Of a DNA stretch of 64,000 bases, positions 24,859-33,219 are shown one piece after another; positions within the stretch are counted from its first letter, which is position 1; each line of letters starts with the position of its first letter. Under the pieces are notes generated by a model. It did not search any database. It was given only the letters and a program-made list of their open reading frames with translations, and was not told the DNA's origin. The position numbers and the translations under genes were made by a program. Origin of the DNA: Variovorax sp. dw_308 (GTDB lineage: Bacteria; Pseudomonadota; Gammaproteobacteria; Burkholderiales; Burkholderiaceae_C); the NCBI RefSeq assembly GCF_019207085.1, contig NZ_JAATOM010000007.1, positions 219,379-283,378 of the forward strand, given 5' to 3'.

Positions 24859-27477
24859 CTACACGTCGATATTCGCCGCCCGCAGCGCATTCTGCTCAAT
24901 GAACTCCCGCCGCGGCTCCACCTCATCCCCCATCAGCATCGTGAACACGCGGTCCGCTTCGATCGCATCGTCGATCTGCACGCGCAGCAGGCGTCGCACG
25001 TTCGGGTCCATCGTCGTTTCCCACAACTGCTCGGGGTTCATCTCGCCCAGCCCCTTGTAGCGCTGGCGCGAGGTGGTGCGCTCGGCTTCGCTGATCAGCC
25101 ATTTCATCGCGATGCGGAAGTCGCCCACGCGTTCTTCCTTGGCACGCTCGCCTTCGCCGCGCTTCACCACGGCCTGGTCCGACAGCAGGCCGCGAAAGGT
25201 GTTGGCTGCCTCGGCCAGCGCGGCGTAATCAGCGCCGTGGACGAAGTCCTGCGTGATGACGCTGCTCTTGATGTTGCCGTGATGGCGCCGACTGATGCGC
25301 AGCAGCGGCTTGTCGGTGCGCACGTCGAACTCGCTGGCCACTTCGGCCGGCACGCCGGTGGTGTTGAGTTCGCGCAGCTTCGTTTGCAGGGCCACGGCCG
25401 ACGCTTCGGCGCTGGCGGTCGTGTCGAGGTCCAGCCGCACGCCGTCGGCGATCGCGCGCAACGCTTCGGCGTCCATGAAGTTGCGCAACCGCGCGATCAC
25501 AGCCTCGGCCAACTGGTGCTTGCGCGCCAGCTCGGCCAGCGTGTCGCCGCTGAGGGTGGCCGACTTCTCTCCGCCAGTCTCGATGCTCGCGTCCTTCAGC
25601 GCCACCTTCAGCAGGAAGGCATCCAGCGCAGGCCCGTCCTTCAGGTACTGCTCTTCCTTGCCGACCTTCACCTTGTAGAGCGGCGGCTGTGCGATGTAGA
25701 TGTGGCCGCGCTCCACCAGCTCCGGCATCTGCCGGTAGAAGAAGGTCAGCAGCAGCGTCCGGATGTGCGCGCCGTCCACGTCGGCGTCGGTCATGATGAT
25801 GATGCGGTGGTAGCGCAGCTTGGCGACGTTGAAATCGTCCGCGCCGCCGCCCGACGTGGTCGCACCCGCGCGGCCGATGCCGGTGCCGAGCGCGGTGATC
25901 ATGGTCAGGATTTCGTTGCTGGTCAGCAGCTTCTCGTAGCGTGCCTTCTCGACGTTCAGGATCTTGCCGCGCAGCGGCAGGATGGCCTGGAACTTCCGGT
26001 CGCGGCCCTGCTTGGCGGAGCCACCAGCGGAGTCGCCCTCCACCAGGTAGACCTCGCACAGCGCCGGGTCCTTCTCCTGGCAATCGGCAAGCTTGCCGGG
26101 CAGGCCCATGCCGTCAAGCACGCCCTTGCGGCGCGTCATCTCGCGTGCCTTGCGGGCGGCTTCACGTGCGCGGGCTGCTTCAACGATCTTGCCGCAGATG
26201 ATCTTGGCGTCGTTCGGCCGTTCCTGCAGGTAGTCGTTCAGCAACTTGCCGACGATGTCTTCCACCGGCGCGCGCACTTCGCTGGACACCAGCTTGTCCT
26301 TGGTCTGGCTCGAGAACTTGGGCTCCGGCACCTTCACGCTCAGCACGCAGCACAGGCCTTCGCGCATGTCGTCGCCGGTGACCTCGACCTTCGCCTTCTT
26401 GGCGAACTCGTTCTCTTCGATGTACTTGTTGATGACGCGGGTCATCGCGGCGCGAAGGCCGGTGAGGTGGGTGCCGCCATCACGCTGCGGGATGTTGTTG
26501 GTGAAGCAGAGGACCTGCTCGTTGTAGCCGCTGTTCCACTGCATCGCGACCTCGACGCCGATGTGCGTGCCGGGGATGCCGCCGTAGGTGTCGGCCGGGC
26601 GCTCGCCCTCCGCATAGAACGAGTTCGGGTGCAGGACAGTCTTGCCCTTGTTGATGAACTCCACGAAGCCGCGCACGCCGCCGGCGCCCGAGAAGTCGTC
26701 TTCCTTGCCGGTGCGCTCGTCCTTCAGGCGAATGCGAACGCCGTTGTTCAGGAAGCTCAGTTCGCGCAGGCGCTTGCTGAGGATCTCGTAGTGGAAGTCC
26801 GAGTTCTCCTTGAAGATCTGGACGTCGGGCAGGAAGTGCACCTCGGTGCCGCGCTTGTCGGTGTCGCCGATGACCTTCATGGGCGAGACTTCGACACCGT
26901 CCACCGTGTCGATCAACCGGTTCTGCACGAACCCACGGCTGAATTCGAGCTCGTGGATCTTGCCTTCGCGGCGCACCACCAGGCGCAGCATCACGCTGAG
27001 CGCGTTCACGCAACTCACGCCCACGCCGTGCAGGCCGCCCGAGACCTTGTAGCTGTTCTGGTTGAACTTGCCGCCGGCATGCAGTTCGGTCAGCGCGATC
27101 TCCGCCGCCGAGCGCTTGGGCTCGTGCTTGTCGTCCATCTTCACGCCGGTCGGGATGCCGCGGCCGTTGTCGGTCACGGAGATCGAGTTGTCGGTGTGGA
27201 TGGTGACGACGATGTCGTCGCAATGGCCGGCCAGCGCTTCGTCGATGGAGTTGTCCACCACTTCGAACACGAGGTGATGCAGGCCGGTGCCGTCGGAGGT
27301 ATCGCCGATGTACATGCCGGGGCGCTTGCGCACCGCTTCCAGGCCTTCGAGGATCGTGATGGAGCCTTCGCCGTACGAGGTGTCGGGCGGGGTGATTTCA
27401 ATTGGAATCGCACTGTCGATTTCCGGGGTGTAGACCGGTTCGGTGTGCGGTACTTCGGGCTTGTTCTCTTCGCTCAT
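24859..27477 (-). CDS. gyrB: DNA gyrase subunit B
   Basis: The protein has 872 residues. The GHKL ATPase domain comes first (EVVDNSIDEALAGH, ITVTDNGRGIP-type block, GGLHGVGVSCVNALS), then the transducer. The TOPRIM domain contains EVYLVEGDSAGGSAKQGRDR. The C-terminal QRYKGLGEMNPEQLW block contacts GyrA. The start at 27477 has AGGAAGGAAAG upstream; an ATG 78 bases earlier lacks this. Gyrase introduces negative supercoils. It is last in the leftward dnaA-dnaN-gyrB order, separated from dnaN by 146 bases. Confidence 0.98.
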   Translation of the reverse strand: MSEENKPEVPHTEPVYTPEIDSAIPIEITPPDTSYGEGSITILEGLEAVRKRPGMYIGDTSDGTGLHHLVFEVVDNSIDEALAGHCDDIVVTIHTDNSISVTDNGRGIPTGVKMDDKHEPKRSAAEIALTELHAGGKFNQNSYKVSGGLHGVGVSCVNALSVMLRLVVRREGKIHELEFSRGFVQNRLIDTVDGVEVSPMKVIGDTDKRGTEVHFLPDVQIFKENSDFHYEILSKRLRELSFLNNGVRIRLKDERTGKEDDFSGAGGVRGFVEFINKGKTVLHPNSFYAEGERPADTYGGIPGTHIGVEVAMQWNSGYNEQVLCFTNNIPQRDGGTHLTGLRAAMTRVINKYIEENEFAKKAKVEVTGDDMREGLCCVLSVKVPEPKFSSQTKDKLVSSEVRAPVEDIVGKLLNDYLQERPNDAKIICGKIVEAARAREAARKAREMTRRKGVLDGMGLPGKLADCQEKDPALCEVYLVEGDSAGGSAKQGRDRKFQAILPLRGKILNVEKARYEKLLTSNEILTMITALGTGIGRAGATTSGGGADDFNVAKLRYHRIIIMTDADVDGAHIRTLLLTFFYRQMPELVERGHIYIAQPPLYKVKVGKEEQYLKDGPALDAFLLKVALKDASIETGGEKSATLSGDTLAELARKHQLAEAVIARLRNFMDAEALRAIADGVRLDLDTTASAEASAVALQTKLRELNTTGVPAEVASEFDVRTDKPLLRISRRHHGNIKSSVITQDFVHGADYAALAEAANTFRGLLSDQAVVKRGEGERAKEERVGDFRIAMKWLISEAERTTSRQRYKGLGEMNPEQLWETTMDPNVRRLLRVQIDDAIEADRVFTMLMGDEVEPRREFIEQNALRAANIDV

Positions 27478-27532
27478 CACTTTCCTTCCTCGGGCGACTC
27501 GGTGCGAGTCACCGTTCTCTCTGTTCCAGGGA

Positions 27533-27568
27533 TACCGCGGAACTGGCGTTGCCAAGCCTGCGGTATCG
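27533..27568 (-). other. Hairpin in the gyrB leader
   Basis: GGATACCGC and its partner GCGGTATC form a stem in the 146-base dnaN-gyrB gap. It could be a processing or pause site in the leader; no T-tract follows. Confidence 0.4.
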
Positions 27569-27623
27569 CCCCTGCAAGGGGGGCAGGCTGCTCACAATCA
27601 AGTGAGGCCAAAAGGCCGTTTTG

Positions 27624-28742
27624 CTATATCCGCATCGGCATCACGACGTATTTGAACGAAGCGTTTTCCGGAATGGTCAGCAGCGCGGAGCTGTTCGAAT
27701 CGGCCAACTCCAGCTTGACCATGTCCTGGCTCATGTTGGCCAGCGCCTCGATCAGGTACGTGACGTTGAAGCCGATCTCGATCGCGTCGCCGCCATAGTC
27801 GATGTCGAGCTCGTCCTGCGCTTCTTCCTGCTCGGCGTTGTTCGACGCGATGCGCAGCGTGCCGGGCTCGATGTTCAGTCGCACGCCCTTGAATTTCTCG
27901 CTCGTCAGGATGGCGGTGCGCTGCAGGCTGGCCAGCAGCGGCGCGCGGCCCAGCGTCACGGTGTTCTTGTGATTCTTGGGAATCACGCGGTTGTAGTCGG
28001 GGAACTTGCCCTCGACCAGCTTGGTGACGAACTCCATGCCGCCGAAGCTGAACTTCGCCTGGTTGCTCGCGAACTGCATCTCGATGACGGGCTGGTCTTC
28101 GCCACCGGCATCGCTGAGCAGGCGCTGCATTTCCAGCACCGTCTTGCGCGGCAGGATCACTTCCTGGCGCGGCACTTCGACGTCGAGCGTGGCCGACGCA
28201 AAGGCCAGCCGGTGGCCGTCGGTCGCGACCAGGCTCAGCTGCTTGCCTTCGGCGACGAACAGGATGCCGTTCAGGTAGTAGCGGATGTCATGCACCGCCA
28301 TCGAGAAGGAGACCTGGCTCAGCAAGTCCTTGAGCGTCTTCTGCGGCACGCTGAACACCGGGCCGAAGCTCGCGGCTTCCTGGACCAGCGGAAAGTCTTC
28401 CGCCGGCAGCGATTGCAGCGTGAAGCGGCTCTTGCCGCCCTTGAGCACCAGCTTGCTCGCGCTCGATTCCAGGCTCACCGTCTGGTCGGCCGGCATGGTG
28501 CGCAGGATGTCGATGAGCTTGCGCGCTCCGACGGTCGTCGTGAAGTTGCCCTCGTCACCGCCGAGCTCGGCAGTGGTGCGGATCTGGATTTCGAGATCGC
28601 TTGTCGTCAGTTGCAGTTGCCCGCCAGTCTTGCGGATCAATACGTTGGCCAGGATGGGCAATGTGTGGCGGCGCTCCACGATGCCGGACACCGATTGCAG
28701 CGCGGCGAGAACCTTGTCTTGTGTGGCCTTCAGGACGATCAT
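27624..28742 (-). CDS. dnaN: DNA polymerase III sliding clamp (beta subunit)
   Basis: The 372-residue protein has three tandem clamp domains. It opens MIVLKATQDKVLAALQSVSG and contains RRHTLPILANVLI, and it ends with the typical KYVVMPMRI. The dimer encircles DNA and tethers the replicative polymerase. It starts 52 bases after the dnaA stop on the same strand, and the two are probably one operon. Confidence 0.98.
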   Translation of the reverse strand: MIVLKATQDKVLAALQSVSGIVERRHTLPILANVLIRKTGGQLQLTTSDLEIQIRTTAELGGDEGNFTTTVGARKLIDILRTMPADQTVSLESSASKLVLKGGKSRFTLQSLPAEDFPLVQEAASFGPVFSVPQKTLKDLLSQVSFSMAVHDIRYYLNGILFVAEGKQLSLVATDGHRLAFASATLDVEVPRQEVILPRKTVLEMQRLLSDAGGEDQPVIEMQFASNQAKFSFGGMEFVTKLVEGKFPDYNRVIPKNHKNTVTLGRAPLLASLQRTAILTSEKFKGVRLNIEPGTLRIASNNAEQEEAQDELDIDYGGDAIEIGFNVTYLIEALANMSQDMVKLELADSNSSALLTIPENASFKYVVMPMRI

Positions 28743-28794
28743 GCTTGGCTCTTCCTATTCTTTCTTTGAGTTGCGTTCCAACACTTGAGATCAT

Positions 28795-30174
28795 TCAGCC
28801 CTTGAGCGTCTGCTCCAGGACGTGCAATTGCTGATTCAGTTCGGTGAGCTGCTGCCGCTCGCCGGAGATCTTGCGCACCGCGTGCAGCACGGTCGTGTGA
28901 TCGCGTCCGCCGAACAGCTCGCCGATCTCCGGCAGGCTCTTCTGCGTGAGTTCCTTGGCCAGGTACATCGCGATCTGGCGCGGCCGCGCAATGCTGGCCG
29001 GGCGCTTCTTGCTGTACATGTCGGCGACCTTGATCTTGTAGTAGTCGGCCACCGTCTTCTGGATGTTCTCCACCGAGATCTGGCGGTTCTGGATCGACAG
29101 CAGGTCGCGCAGCGCCTCGCGCGCGAGCGCGATCGAGATCTCTTTCTGGTTGAAGCGCGAGTACGCGAGGATCTTGCGCAGCGCGCCTTCGAGTTCGCGC
29201 ACGTTGGAGCGCACGTTCTTCGCCACGAAGAAGGCCACTTCCTCGGGCATCTCCGCCGACTCGGCGCGCGCCTTGTTGATCAGGATGGCCACGCGCATCT
29301 CGAGCTCAGGCGGCTCGATCGCCACCGTGAGCCCCGAATCGAAGCGCGACACCAGCCGCTCGTGGATGTCGGCCAGACCCTTGGGATAGGTGTCGCTGGT
29401 CATCACGATGTGCGACTTCTTGGCGAGCAAGGCTTCGAAGGCGTTGAAGAACTCTTCCTGCGTGCGGTCCTTGTTGGCGAAGAACTGGACGTCGTCGATC
29501 AGCAGCAGATCGAGCGAGTGGTAGCGCTCCTTGAATTCATCGAAAGTCTTGCGCTGATAGGCCTTGACCACATCCGACACGAACTGCTCGGCATGGATGT
29601 AGAGAACTTTCGATTCGGGCCGGTCCTGGAGCAAGCGGTTACCCACAGCGTGCATCAAGTGGGTCTTGCCCAAACCAACGCCACCGTAGATAAAAAGCGG
29701 GTTGTAGAGGTGCCCCGGCATGCCGGCCACGTGCATGGCCGCGGCGCGCGCCATGCGGTTGGCCGTGCCCTCCACCAGGGTCTCGAAAGTGAGACCGGAA
29801 TTGAGGCGGTTCTTGAAACCCGTGGCGACCGGGTCCTCGCCGGGTCCGGCCACGTCGCGGGGCACGTCCGTCTCCGCAAGCGCCACCATGGGTGAAGACC
29901 GCACGGGCATTTCGCGCGGAGCAAGCGCTAACTCAACTGCCACTGGCTGGCCATAAAGCTTCTCTGCCATGGCGGCGATGCGGCCAGCGTACTGGGCGCG
30001 GATCCAGTCCAGCTTGAAGCGGTTGGCCACGAACACGGTCATGCGCGACAGGTCGTCTGCGACCTGCGCGGTGAGCGGTTTGATCCAGGTGTTGAACTGC
30101 TGTTCGGACAGCTCCTGCGCGAGCTGGTCGACGCAAGCCTGCCACAGGCTGTCGCCGATGCTGTCAGTCGACAT
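28795..30174 (-). CDS. dnaA: Chromosomal replication initiator DnaA
   Basis: The 459-residue protein has all four DnaA domains. Domain I is the N-terminal helix bundle and domain II a short linker (about 90-125). Domain III is an AAA+ ATPase with Walker A GGVGLGKTHL and Walker B LLLIDDVQFF. Domain IV binds DNA through ASIARPRQIAMYLAKELTQ and the signature GGRDHTTVLHAVRKI. It binds DnaA boxes and melts the origin. DnaA-box sequences at 30222 and 30271 lie in its own leader or promoter and suggest autoregulation. Confidence 0.98.
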   Translation of the reverse strand: MSTDSIGDSLWQACVDQLAQELSEQQFNTWIKPLTAQVADDLSRMTVFVANRFKLDWIRAQYAGRIAAMAEKLYGQPVAVELALAPREMPVRSSPMVALAETDVPRDVAGPGEDPVATGFKNRLNSGLTFETLVEGTANRMARAAAMHVAGMPGHLYNPLFIYGGVGLGKTHLMHAVGNRLLQDRPESKVLYIHAEQFVSDVVKAYQRKTFDEFKERYHSLDLLLIDDVQFFANKDRTQEEFFNAFEALLAKKSHIVMTSDTYPKGLADIHERLVSRFDSGLTVAIEPPELEMRVAILINKARAESAEMPEEVAFFVAKNVRSNVRELEGALRKILAYSRFNQKEISIALAREALRDLLSIQNRQISVENIQKTVADYYKIKVADMYSKKRPASIARPRQIAMYLAKELTQKSLPEIGELFGGRDHTTVLHAVRKISGERQQLTELNQQLHVLEQTLKG

Positions 30175-30221
30175 GGGGCTGCGGACGAATGGTGAAACCC
30201 TCTGTCATCTCTTGTTTGTGT

Positions 30222-30230
30222 TGTGGATAT
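30222..30230 (-). promoter_or_regulatory. DnaA-box-like site upstream of dnaA
   Basis: TGTGGATAT; its complement matches TTATCCACA at 8 of 9 positions. It is 48 bases before the dnaA start codon. Confidence 0.55.
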
Positions 30231-30270
30231 TTGCTGTGCGAAGCGCCGGGCATTCTAACTTGTCAAAAAC

Positions 30271-30279
30271 TTATCCACA
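30271..30279 (+). promoter_or_regulatory. Perfect DnaA box between dnaA and rpmH
   Basis: TTATCCACA, the exact consensus and the only perfect match I found in the window. It is likely to serve dnaA autoregulation or be part of an origin. Confidence 0.75.
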
Positions 30280-30321
30280 CGTCCGCGACGTGCCGGGAAA
30301 GCCCGAGTAAACCTGCCGACA

Positions 30322-30350
30322 TTGTTGCCACACAAAATGTCTGCGATAAT
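30322..30350 (+). promoter_or_regulatory. rpmH promoter
   Basis: A -35 of TTGTTG (30322-30327) and a -10 of GATAAT (30345-30350) with a 17-base spacer. It reads toward rpmH, giving a leader of about 100 bases. Confidence 0.6.
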
Positions 30351-30457
30351 CGCGGGTTTCCCTGAATGCCTCTTAGTGTGTGTGTTTCGGGGGCGTCCGG
30401 CCCGTCGTCATTCATCCGACATCGATCGATGAGCCAGATTAATCAGGAAGAACCATC

Positions 30458-30592
30458 ATGAAACGCACCTACCAAGCATCCAAAGTCCGCCGCGCCCGTA
30501 CCCACGGTTTCCTCGTCCGCATGAAGACCCGTGGCGGTCGCGCTGTCATCAACGCACGTCGCGCCAAGGGCCGCAAGCGCCTGGCCGTCTGA
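30458..30592 (+). CDS. rpmH: 50S ribosomal protein L34
   Basis: A 44-residue, very basic protein (starts MKRTYQASKVRRARTHGF, ends KRLAV), full length for L34. AGGAAG lies a few bases before the ATG. L34 binds 23S rRNA. It heads the conserved rpmH-rnpA-yidD-yidC order and is divergent from dnaA. Confidence 0.98.
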   Translation: MKRTYQASKVRRARTHGFLVRMKTRGGRAVINARRAKGRKRLAV

Positions 30593-30672
30593 CGGCAGCC
30601 TCGCGGGCGCCGTTGCCGGCAACCAGTCCATCGGAGCCATCGCCCGCAACTTCTGCAGGCGCATCGGATTCC

Positions 30673-31116
30673 ATGCAACGGCTCAAGACCCGCGCGCAAT
30701 TCCAGGCCGTCCTCGCGGGTTCCACCGTGGCGCGCACTGCTCACTTCGCCCTGCACCGTTGTGCGCTCGATGGCCCATCGCTTTCCGCTGAACCCCCCAC
30801 TGCCGCTGCGCCGCTGTTCACCGTCGACGACGTGTGGATCGGCGCCATGGTGCCCAAGCGCTGGGCCAAGCGGGCGGTGACGCGCAATGCGATCAAGCGT
30901 CAGGTCTACAACGTGAGCGCCCAGTCGGGCGCCGCCTTGCCGCGCGCGGCGCATGTGGTGCGCCTGCGCGCCGCCTTCGATCGCAAGGAATTCATCAGCG
31001 CCAGCTCCGAGAAGCTGAAGGCGGCCGTACGCGCCGAGCTTCAGCAACTGCTGGCGCGCGCCACCGCGACCACGTCTGCGGGCGCTGCAACCGCCGGCAG
31101 GAAGGCGAGGCCGTGA
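30673..31116 (+). CDS. rnpA: Ribonuclease P protein component
   Basis: The protein has 147 residues from the ATG at 30673 (MQRLKTRAQFQAVL). The family RNR-type motif reads RAVTRNAIKRQ and is preceded by AMVPKRWAKR. It supports the catalytic RNA that matures tRNA 5' ends. A TTG at 30613 could extend it by 20 residues. The C-terminal tail is Ala-rich and longer than in E. coli. It overlaps yidD by one base. Confidence 0.95.
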   Translation: MQRLKTRAQFQAVLAGSTVARTAHFALHRCALDGPSLSAEPPTAAAPLFTVDDVWIGAMVPKRWAKRAVTRNAIKRQVYNVSAQSGAALPRAAHVVRLRAAFDRKEFISASSEKLKAAVRAELQQLLARATATTSAGAATAGRKARP

Positions 31117-31400
31117 TGCAGCGGCTGCTGGTCGGCTTGGTCAAGGCCTACCGGCTATTGCTGAGCCCATGGCTCGGCGCATCCTGCCGCTTCGAGCCGA
31201 CCTGCTCGGTCTACGCCATCGGGGCGCTGCAGGCGCATGGCGCCGCGCGCGGCAGCTATCTCACGCTCAAACGATTGACCCGCTGCCAGCCCTGGTGCAA
31301 AGGCGGGCATGATCCAGTGCCGCCTGCAGGGGGGTCTGCGAAGACTGATTCAGGCGCGCTGTTCACATCTCTCATCTCCGACAAGAAGTCTTCTTCATGA
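31116..31400 (+). CDS. yidD: Membrane protein insertion efficiency factor YidD
   Basis: The 94-residue protein has the family core SPWLGASCRFEPTCSVYAIGALQAHG and RCQPWCKGGHDPVP. The amphipathic N-terminal helix would attach to the inner membrane. It aids YidC-dependent insertion. Its start overlaps the rnpA stop by one base and its stop overlaps the yidC start (ATGA), so all three are translationally coupled. Confidence 0.95.
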   Translation: MQRLLVGLVKAYRLLLSPWLGASCRFEPTCSVYAIGALQAHGAARGSYLTLKRLTRCQPWCKGGHDPVPPAGGSAKTDSGALFTSLISDKKSSS

Positions 31401-33139
31401 ACGATATCCGCCGAACCATCCTGTGGGTGATCTTTGGTTTCTCACTGGTGCTCCTGTGGGACCAGTGGCAGGTCTACAACGGCAACAAGCCGACTTTCCT
31501 CAGTGCGCCCCATCCCGCGGCCACGCAGCCGGCCGCTCCCGGTGCAGTCACGCAAGGCGCCGTGCCGGCCGCTGCTGGCGCCCCTGGCAACGCAACCGCC
31601 GTGCCGGCACAAGCGACTGCGCCGGTGGGTGAAAAGCTGACCGTCTCGACGGACGTGTTCAAGGCGACCATCGATGCCCAGGGCGGCACGCTGTCGCAGC
31701 TCGAACTGCGCAAGTACGTCGACCAGACCAACAACGGTGGCCTGATCGAGACCTTCAAGAAGATGATCGGCCAGCCCGTGCCGCCGAACGAGATCAAGGA
31801 CGTGACCTTGATGGAAGACGGCTCGCCGGCCACGCGTTATGTGGCGCAGACCGGCCTGCTGAACCCGGTCGACACCGGCGAACGCTTCCCCACCCACCTG
31901 AGCCCCATGACGGCCAAGCCCGGCCCGCGCGAGATGGCCGACGGCCAGAACACGCTGGAAGTGGTGTTCGAGTCGCAACCCGTGGGCGGCCTCAAGTACG
32001 TCAAGACCTACCTCTTCACGCGCGGCGACTACTCCATCCGCGTGAAGCACCAGGTCGTGAACACCACCGACCAGCCGCGTGACGCGCAGCTCTACCTGCA
32101 GTTCGTGCGCCATGGCACCGTGGCCTCCAGCACGATGTTCGGCACCAACACCTTCACCGGCCCGGCGATCTACACCGACGAGAAGAAATTCCACAAGGTC
32201 GACTTCAAGGACATCGAGAAGAAGAAGGTCGAAGTCCCACCGGCCGCCAACAACGGCTGGATCGCGATGGTGCAGCATTACTTTGTCTCGGCCTGGCTGC
32301 TGAATGCGCCGGACAGCAAGGAACTGAAGCGCGAGTTCCGCGTGGCCGACCTCGGCAACAACCAGTTCTCGGTGGCCATGGTGCTGCCGCTCAACAAGCT
32401 GGCTCCGGGCGCCAGCCAGACCATCGACACCGACCTGTTCGCCGGGCCTGAAGAAGAAAAGAAGCTCGAGGCGCTCGCCCCAGGCCTTGAACTGGTCAAG
32501 GACTACGGCATCTTCGCGATCATCTCCAAGCCGCTCTACTGGCTGCTGAACCAGTTGCACAGCCTGCTGGGCAACTGGGGCTGGTCGATCGTCGCGCTGG
32601 TGGTGCTGCTGAAGGCGGCCTTCTACTGGCTGAACGCCAAGGCCTACGCGAGCATGGCCAAGATGAAGGCCATCAACCCGAAGATCACCGAGATGCGCGA
32701 GCGCATGAAGGACAAGCCGCAGGAAATGCAGGCCGAGATGATGCGGATCTACCGCGAGGAAAAGGTCAACCCGATGGGCGGCTGCTTCCCCATCGTGATC
32801 CAGATCCCGGTGTTCATTGCGTTGTACTGGGTGCTGCTGTCGTCGGTGGAAATGCGGCATGCCCCATGGGTCCTGTGGATCCATGACCTCTCGGCACCCG
32901 ATCCATGGTTCATCCTGCCGGTCGTCATGACGGCGACCTCGCTGTTCCAGACCTGGCTCAACCCGACCCCGCCGGACCCGATGCAGGCCAAGCTGATGTG
33001 GATCATGCCGCTCGCGTTCAGCGTGATGTTCATCTTCTTCCCGGCCGGCCTGGTGCTGTACTGGATCACCAACAACTCGCTGTCGATCCTGCAGCAGTGG
33101 TTCATCAACAAGCGGCTGGGCGTGCTCGGCAAGAAGTGA
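31397..33139 (+). CDS. yidC: Membrane protein insertase YidC
   Basis: The 580-residue protein starts with a signal anchor (RRTILWVIFGFSLVLLW) and an Ala/Pro-rich linker. A large periplasmic beta-supersandwich domain spans about 75-350. The conserved five-helix insertase core fills the C-terminal third (GNWGWSIVALVVLLKAAFYWL, GGCFPIVIQIPVFIALYWVL, PAGLVLYWITNNSLSILQQW). It inserts inner-membrane proteins alone or with SecYEG. It overlaps yidD by four bases and is followed by a terminator. Confidence 0.98.
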   Translation: MNDIRRTILWVIFGFSLVLLWDQWQVYNGNKPTFLSAPHPAATQPAAPGAVTQGAVPAAAGAPGNATAVPAQATAPVGEKLTVSTDVFKATIDAQGGTLSQLELRKYVDQTNNGGLIETFKKMIGQPVPPNEIKDVTLMEDGSPATRYVAQTGLLNPVDTGERFPTHLSPMTAKPGPREMADGQNTLEVVFESQPVGGLKYVKTYLFTRGDYSIRVKHQVVNTTDQPRDAQLYLQFVRHGTVASSTMFGTNTFTGPAIYTDEKKFHKVDFKDIEKKKVEVPPAANNGWIAMVQHYFVSAWLLNAPDSKELKREFRVADLGNNQFSVAMVLPLNKLAPGASQTIDTDLFAGPEEEKKLEALAPGLELVKDYGIFAIISKPLYWLLNQLHSLLGNWGWSIVALVVLLKAAFYWLNAKAYASMAKMKAINPKITEMRERMKDKPQEMQAEMMRIYREEKVNPMGGCFPIVIQIPVFIALYWVLLSSVEMRHAPWVLWIHDLSAPDPWFILPVVMTATSLFQTWLNPTPPDPMQAKLMWIMPLAFSVMFIFFPAGLVLYWITNNSLSILQQWFINKRLGVLGKK

Positions 33140-33177
33140 TGCCTGATCCGGCAAAGCCGGATGACCGCCAATCCCCG

Positions 33178-33208
33178 AAGGGCCGCTCCATGCGGCCCTT
33201 TTGTTTTG
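33178..33208 (+). terminator. Terminator after yidC
   Basis: A 9-bp stem AAGGGCCGC / GCGGCCCTT with a 5-base loop, followed by TTGTTTTG. Confidence 0.8.
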
Positions 33209-33219
33209 TGTCTGGAAGA

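Noticed and set aside
24820..27798. A 992-codon open frame on the plus strand opposite gyrB and dnaN
   Set aside because: It is the antisense shadow of two certain genes; its translation has the His/Asp/Ala-rich look of a complementary high-GC frame and no domain.
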